Shown: piece after piece, positions 5,697 to 9,233 of the stretch | Position numbering within the stretch: position 1 is the stretch's first letter | Layout: every line of letters begins with the position of its first letter | Source: RBC101 sp052387735 | GTDB lineage: Bacteria; Gemmatimonadota; Gemmatimonadetes; Gemmatimonadales; Gemmatimonadaceae | Direction of reading: 5' to 3' | Assembly (NCBI GenBank): GCA_052387735.1 | Contig: JBQTIW010000150.1 | Span: 1 to 9,233 of the forward strand | Length of the DNA stretch: 9,233 nucleotides | Program-made: the position numbers and the translations under genes | The notes under the pieces: generated by a model | Database searches by the model: none | Told to the model about the DNA's origin: nothing | Seen by the model: the letters and a program-made list of their open reading frames with translations, nothing else

Positions 5697-5812
5697 ATTT
5701 TTTTCAATCGGAGCCGCGGCGCCGCGGAGAAAAGACCTTGTTTTCTTCAATCTCCGGTAAATCCTCCCGTGAATCATGGTCATGGTCCTCCGCGGCCCCG
5801 CGCCTCCGCATG
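5697..5812. repeat. Dispersed inverted-repeat element, copy B (both arms present)
   Basis: Left arm 5709-5730 (contains the perfect 14-bp palindrome CCGCGGCGCCGCGG at 5714-5727) and right arm 5787-5808 are inverted copies matching at 19 of 22 positions, around a less GC-rich centre. The left flank is a T-tract (5698-5704). The left arm and the TTTTCTTC..TCTCCG segment match copy A at 2396-2451. The right arm read on the minus strand, with its flank GCGGAGGACCATGACCATGA (5793-5774), matches copy C near 9211-9233. The design is that of a short non-autonomous palindromic repeat (REP/MITE-like), potentially folding into a long stem-loop RNA. Confidence 0.7.
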
Positions 5813-6011
5813 AAACATGTTCCGCGTTCGCCCGCGGACGACGAACGCCTCGGGGGGTACGAACAGCGTGGCGTGACCTGGAGCAAAAGAGTACGGTGCG
5901 CGGAAGCCTCGAGGGCCGGCCACTTGCATGGAGCGCGTGCGCCCCACAGAGTCCGCGTCACGCGGCGCGGTACGATCCGGCCGCAAAAGACCACCCCCAC
6001 ACCGCCGCACC

Positions 6012-9000
6012 GTGATTCCCCGACGCATCTGTCTACAGACGGCCTTTGCCATCGTCGTTGCGCCGCAGCTCGCTCCTGCCCAGTCCCCCGGCCTCAATGC
6101 CGATACCACCGCGCATCGCGCCATCACCTGGCGAAACGTCGGCCCGTGGCGCGGCGGGCGGTCTGTCGCGGTGGCTGGCGTGGCGACGCAGCCGCTCACG
6201 TACTTCGCCGGCTTCACCGGAGGGGGACTGTGGCGGACGGACGATGCCGGCATCTCATGGCGCAACATTTCCGACGGGCAGTTCAAGACCGGTTCCATCG
6301 GTGCGATCGGCGTGGCGCCGTCGGACCCTAACGTGATCTACGTAGGGACCGGTGAGCATGCGATTCGTGGGCAGTCGTCGAGTTACGGCGACGGGGTGTA
6401 CAAGAGCACCGATCAGGGGCGCACGTGGAAGAACGTGGGCCTTGCCGCGTCACGACAGATCTCCGCGGTGCGCGTCCATCCGCAGAATCCCGATCTCGTG
6501 TATGTCGCGGCGCAAGGCGATCGGTGGAAGGGCACGCCGGATCGCGGCGTCTATCGCTCGACCGATGGCGGAAAATCCTGGACACAGGTCCTCAAGGGCG
6601 AAAACAGCACGAGTGGTCCGAGTGACCTGTCGATGGATCCCACGAATCCGCGGATTCTCTATGCCGCGATGTGGGACCATCAGCGGGTGCCGTGGAACGT
6701 TCGCAGCGGCGGTCCGGGGAGTGGCATCTGGAAGTCCACGGACGGTGGCGACACGTGGACGCGGCTCGCCGAGGGGCTGCCCAAGCTGACCGGCAAGATC
6801 GGCGTGGCGGTGTCGGCCACTCCCGATCGCGTGTACGCGATCGTGGAAGCGGAAAACGGCGGGCTGTATCGCAGCGATGACGCAGGAAAGACGTGGCGGC
6901 TGATGTCCGGCGATCGGCTGATCCAGACGCGCTCGTGGTACTACATGAAAGTCTTCGCCGATCCGCAGAATCCCGAGGTGGTATGGGTCCTGAACGCTCC
7001 CGTGATGCGGTCGATCGACGGCGGGCGCACCTTTGCGTCGGTGCCGGCGACGCATGGGGACAATCACAGCCTGTGGCTCAATCCGACCAACAGTCACTAC
7101 ATGATCAACGGCAACGACGGGGGCGCGTCGGTGTCGCTGGACGGGGCCAAGAGCTGGAGCTCGCAGGACAATCAGCCAACGGCACAGTTCTATCACGTCA
7201 CCGTGGACGACGCGTACCCGTACAAGCTCTACTCGGGCCAGCAGGACAACTCGTCGGTCGTGATCCGGAGCCGGAGCGAGTTCGGGGCGATCGGGGAGCG
7301 CGACTGGTGGAACGGCGCCGGCTGCGAGAGCGCCAACATCGGGGTGAGCGCCCGCAATCCTCGTTATGTCTACGGCGGGTGCTATCAGGGGCTGATCGAC
7401 GAGCTCGACCAGGACACCTGGCAGAGCCGCGACATCATGGCCTACCCGGAGATGAATCTCACGGAGCCCACCGACAAGATCAAATATCGCTTCAACTGGA
7501 CCGCGCCGATCCTGGTCTCGCTGCATAACGAGCAGGTGGTGTACCACGGCGGCAACGTGCTGTTTCGGACGCGCGATCGTGGGCAGTCGTGGGCACCGAT
7601 CTCGGCCGACCTCTCGCGAAACGACAAGACGCGGCAGGGTTGGGGGGGCGGGCCGATCACCAATGAGGGCGCGGGGGGCGAGGTGTACGCGACGATCTTC
7701 GTGATCGAGGAGTCGCCGCACGATGCGAACACGCTGTACGTGGGGACCGACGACGGTGTCGTGCAGCTCACCCGCGACGGTGGAACCACGTGGACAAACG
7801 TCACGCCCCCGGCCGCTGGCGATGGTTTGGTCAACGAACTGGAGATTTCCCCGCTCGATGCGGCCACAGTCTATGTCGCGTTCCGGAAGGACCGGTTGGG
7901 CGACCCGACACCACACATCTTCAAGTCGACGGACTACGGGCGTTCCTGGACGCGGATCGTGAACGGGCTGCGGGAGGGCGAACCGGTGCGCGTGGTGCGT
8001 GAGGATCCCGAGCGTCGTGGGCTGCTCTACGCCGGTACGGAGACCGGCGTCTACATCTCGTACGACGCCGGGGCGAGGTGGCAGCCATGGTCGGGGAACC
8101 TGCCGGTGGTTCCGGTCACGGATCTGGAAGTCCGCCACGGCGACCTCATCGCCTCGACCGAGGGGCGCGCCTTCTGGATCCTCGATGATCTGTCCGTCGT
8201 CAGGCAGCACGCCGATTCCGTGGTGACGGCGGCGGTTCACCTCTACAAACCCCGTGCAGCGACGCTGGGCACCGGAGGCGGCGGCTTTGGCGGGCCGCGC
8301 AATGCGGGTCGCAATCCGCCAGGGCCGGCAGTCGTGTTCTATCGGTTGTCTACCGCGCCCGACTCGTCGTCGACGGTGAAGGTCGAGTTCCTCGACAGCC
8401 GCGGCGCGCTGATGCGCAGTCTATCGAATCGCGAAGGCACCGGCGCGGCGAGGCTCAGTCCGCGCGCGGGAGTGAACAGCGTTGTCTGGGATCTTCGCCG
8501 CACCGGTCCCACGGTCCTCCCCGGCGTCCTGCTGTTCGGAGCACCGGGTACCGGTGGCGCGCGCGTCTCTCCCGGCACCTACACCGTGCGACTGACGGTG
8601 GGCAACACCACAAAAACGCAATCCCTCGAGGTTCGCCTCGACCCACGAGTCCAGGCGACGACGGCACAGGTCGCCGAACGGGACTCCGTGGCGAACCTCC
8701 TGGTGCAGCGGATCGGAGAGATGCACGACGCGGTCAATCGCATTCGCGACGTGAAGACGCAGGTGCAGGGCTTCGTCACGCGCACGAAGGACGCGGACAG
8801 CGCCAAAGTCATCGCGACAGCCGGTAACGCGATCGTGAAGCAGGTGGAGACGCTCGACCCGCGCCTGACGACAAAGGCGCAGAATGGGCAGGACATCATC
8901 AACTACGCCAACGGCCTCAACGGACAGTTCGGGTTCCTGTTAGGCCAGATCGAAGGCAACCCCGTGCTCACCCTGGGAGCACGGGAACGACTGGCGGAAC

Positions 9001-9134
9001 TGGAGCGGCTCTGGCGGGCACTGCGCAGTGATGTCGACGCCGTGGAGACCGATGTGGACGCCTTCAATCGGCTGTTAGCGTCGCTCAAGATCGACGGGGT
9101 GATCGGGAAGAAGAAGCCGGGGACGGTGATGTAG
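6012..9134 (+). CDS. Secreted Asp-box (BNR/VPS10-sortilin-like) beta-propeller protein, often annotated as glycosyl hydrolase
   Basis: Seen: 1040 residues from a GTG start. Residues 1-22 form a short Sec signal (IPRR, then LQTAFAIVVAPQLAPAQ). About eleven Asp-box motifs (S/T-x-D-x-G-x-x-W/F) occur at 76, 132, 183, 242, 288, 334, 375, 520, 587, 639 and 683, for example STDQGRTW, STDGGKSW, TRDGGTTW and STDYGRSW. This indicates one large or two consecutive beta-propellers (about 30-740). About 775-875 looks like a FlgD-type Ig domain (GVNSVVWDLRRTGP, SPGTYTVRLTVG), and about 880-1040 is mostly helical. Family: such proteins of about 1000-1100 residues are common in Bacteroidetes- and Gemmatimonadota-like genomes; the 'glycosyl hydrolase' name is by similarity, and the Asp-box fold alone does not show catalysis. 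Length and ending (VDAFNRLLASL) suggest it is complete. It would act in the periplasm or outside the cell. Start: GTG 6012 is preferred for its compact signal; ATG 5928 would add 28 Arg/Pro-rich residues. Neither has a clear Shine-Dalgarno. Confidence 0.88.
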   Translation: MIPRRICLQTAFAIVVAPQLAPAQSPGLNADTTAHRAITWRNVGPWRGGRSVAVAGVATQPLTYFAGFTGGGLWRTDDAGISWRNISDGQFKTGSIGAIGVAPSDPNVIYVGTGEHAIRGQSSSYGDGVYKSTDQGRTWKNVGLAASRQISAVRVHPQNPDLVYVAAQGDRWKGTPDRGVYRSTDGGKSWTQVLKGENSTSGPSDLSMDPTNPRILYAAMWDHQRVPWNVRSGGPGSGIWKSTDGGDTWTRLAEGLPKLTGKIGVAVSATPDRVYAIVEAENGGLYRSDDAGKTWRLMSGDRLIQTRSWYYMKVFADPQNPEVVWVLNAPVMRSIDGGRTFASVPATHGDNHSLWLNPTNSHYMINGNDGGASVSLDGAKSWSSQDNQPTAQFYHVTVDDAYPYKLYSGQQDNSSVVIRSRSEFGAIGERDWWNGAGCESANIGVSARNPRYVYGGCYQGLIDELDQDTWQSRDIMAYPEMNLTEPTDKIKYRFNWTAPILVSLHNEQVVYHGGNVLFRTRDRGQSWAPISADLSRNDKTRQGWGGGPITNEGAGGEVYATIFVIEESPHDANTLYVGTDDGVVQLTRDGGTTWTNVTPPAAGDGLVNELEISPLDAATVYVAFRKDRLGDPTPHIFKSTDYGRSWTRIVNGLREGEPVRVVREDPERRGLLYAGTETGVYISYDAGARWQPWSGNLPVVPVTDLEVRHGDLIASTEGRAFWILDDLSVVRQHADSVVTAAVHLYKPRAATLGTGGGGFGGPRNAGRNPPGPAVVFYRLSTAPDSSSTVKVEFLDSRGALMRSLSNREGTGAARLSPRAGVNSVVWDLRRTGPTVLPGVLLFGAPGTGGARVSPGTYTVRLTVGNTTKTQSLEVRLDPRVQATTAQVAERDSVANLLVQRIGEMHDAVNRIRDVKTQVQGFVTRTKDADSAKVIATAGNAIVKQVETLDPRLTTKAQNGQDIINYANGLNGQFGFLLGQIEGNPVLTLGARERLAELERLWRALRSDVDAVETDVDAFNRLLASLKIDGVIGKKKPGTVM

Positions 9135-9191
9135 AAAAAGGGCCGTCGCGGTAGCTCATGCGATGTCGCAGTCCCTCTGAAAGGGCACTTC

Positions 9192-9233
9192 GCGCGAAGC
9201 CGCCGTGTCGCGGAGGACCATGTCCATGATTCA
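9192..9233 (+). repeat. Dispersed repeat, copy C (truncated by window edge)
   Basis: These 42 nt align without gaps to the reverse complement of 5770-5811 in copy B at 34 of 42 positions; the last 25 positions (from 9209) have only one difference. The arm core GCCGCCGTGTCGCGGAG also resembles copy A. The element enters here in the orientation opposite to B and continues off the window. It starts 57 nt after the Asp-box gene's stop and overlaps the 12-bp palindrome CTTCGCGCGAAG (9188-9199). Confidence 0.65.

Larger units (their letters stand above)
5585..6011. other. 427-bp intergenic region holding a palindrome and a dispersed repeat
   Basis: Between the lipoprotein-like gene and the Asp-box gene. 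From left to right it holds a 16-bp near-palindrome (5632-5647), inverted-repeat element copy B (5697-5812), an 8-bp palindrome AACATGTT (5814-5821), and about 190 bp upstream of the next gene. A -10-like TACGAT (5971-5976) is 35 nt before the GTG at 6012 but has no good -35. No convincing gene or intrinsic terminator is seen; open frames across the repeat look like translated repeat, not protein. Confidence 0.55.

Noticed and set aside
5704..5810. Small minus-strand coding frame across repeat copy B (MRRRGAAEDHDHDSREDLPE...)
   Set aside because: It coincides with the inverted-repeat element, and the Arg-rich ends are translations of the GGAG/CCGCGG arms; treated as repeat, not gene.
6012..6080. 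PRRICLQ at the Asp-box protein N-terminus as a Tat signal
   Set aside because: Only the twin Arg and Leu fit the S/T-R-R-x-F-L-K consensus; the short hydrophobic core ending in APAQ fits Sec export better.
6450..8240. 596-codon open frame antisense to the Asp-box gene
   Set aside because: The product is low in recognisable motifs and rich in Arg/His/Pro; the plus strand has eleven Asp-boxes throughout, so this is the antisense shadow of GC-rich coding sequence.
9170..9199. CCCT/AGGG hairpin and CTTCGCGCGAAG palindrome after the Asp-box gene as a terminator
   Set aside because: The stems are short (4-6 bp) and no T-tract follows; the palindrome overlaps the edge of repeat copy C.

Overview
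The window is GC-rich (about two thirds G+C by eye) and densely coded. It holds five protein genes: one runs off the left edge and the other four are complete. The mix suggests a soil or freshwater bacterium of the Gemmatimonadota, or a similar GC-rich Gram-negative phylum. It combines a SARP/BTAD regulator fused to TPRs, a DUF4097 envelope protein, a long Asp-box (sortilin/BNR-like) exoprotein and short GGAGCCGCGG-type dispersed repeats. The phylum is inferred from family content, not from a marker gene. No tRNA, rRNA, CRISPR, integrase or transposase gene is visible.

Layout. (1) 1-1187, minus: a membrane-anchored hybrid histidine kinase whose C-terminal receiver is cut by the window edge. 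(2) 1188-1403: divergent intergenic region. (3) 1404-2228, plus: a secreted DUF4097 protein with repeated N-G-G rungs. (4) 2229-2519: convergent gap with one partial dispersed repeat. (5) 2520-4880, minus: a 786-residue regulator with a SARP-type winged helix, BTAD, one transmembrane helix, a FlgO/TolB-N-like domain and TPRs. (6) 4881-5017: divergent gap with a plausible sigma70-type promoter for the regulator and four direct repeats at an exact 11-bp period. (7) 5018-5584, plus: a small secreted or lipoprotein-like protein of unknown function. (8) 5585-6011: intergenic, with a 16-bp near-palindrome and an inverted-repeat element of about 115 bp. (9) 6012-9134, plus: a 1040-residue secreted Asp-box beta-propeller protein. 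(10) 9135-9233: start of a third copy of the dispersed repeat.

The genes do not form one operon; two divergent pairs (kinase/DUF4097 and SARP-TPR/lipoprotein) dominate. The theme is envelope sensing and secreted proteins. Both regulators are membrane-anchored, and each faces an exported protein of unclear role across a short shared promoter region. The most interesting site is 4881-5017. SARP-family DNA-binding domains are known to read direct repeats at 11-bp period, and exactly such an array sits beside the SARP-domain gene. This suggests autoregulation and/or control of the divergent lipoprotein gene, which is an inference.
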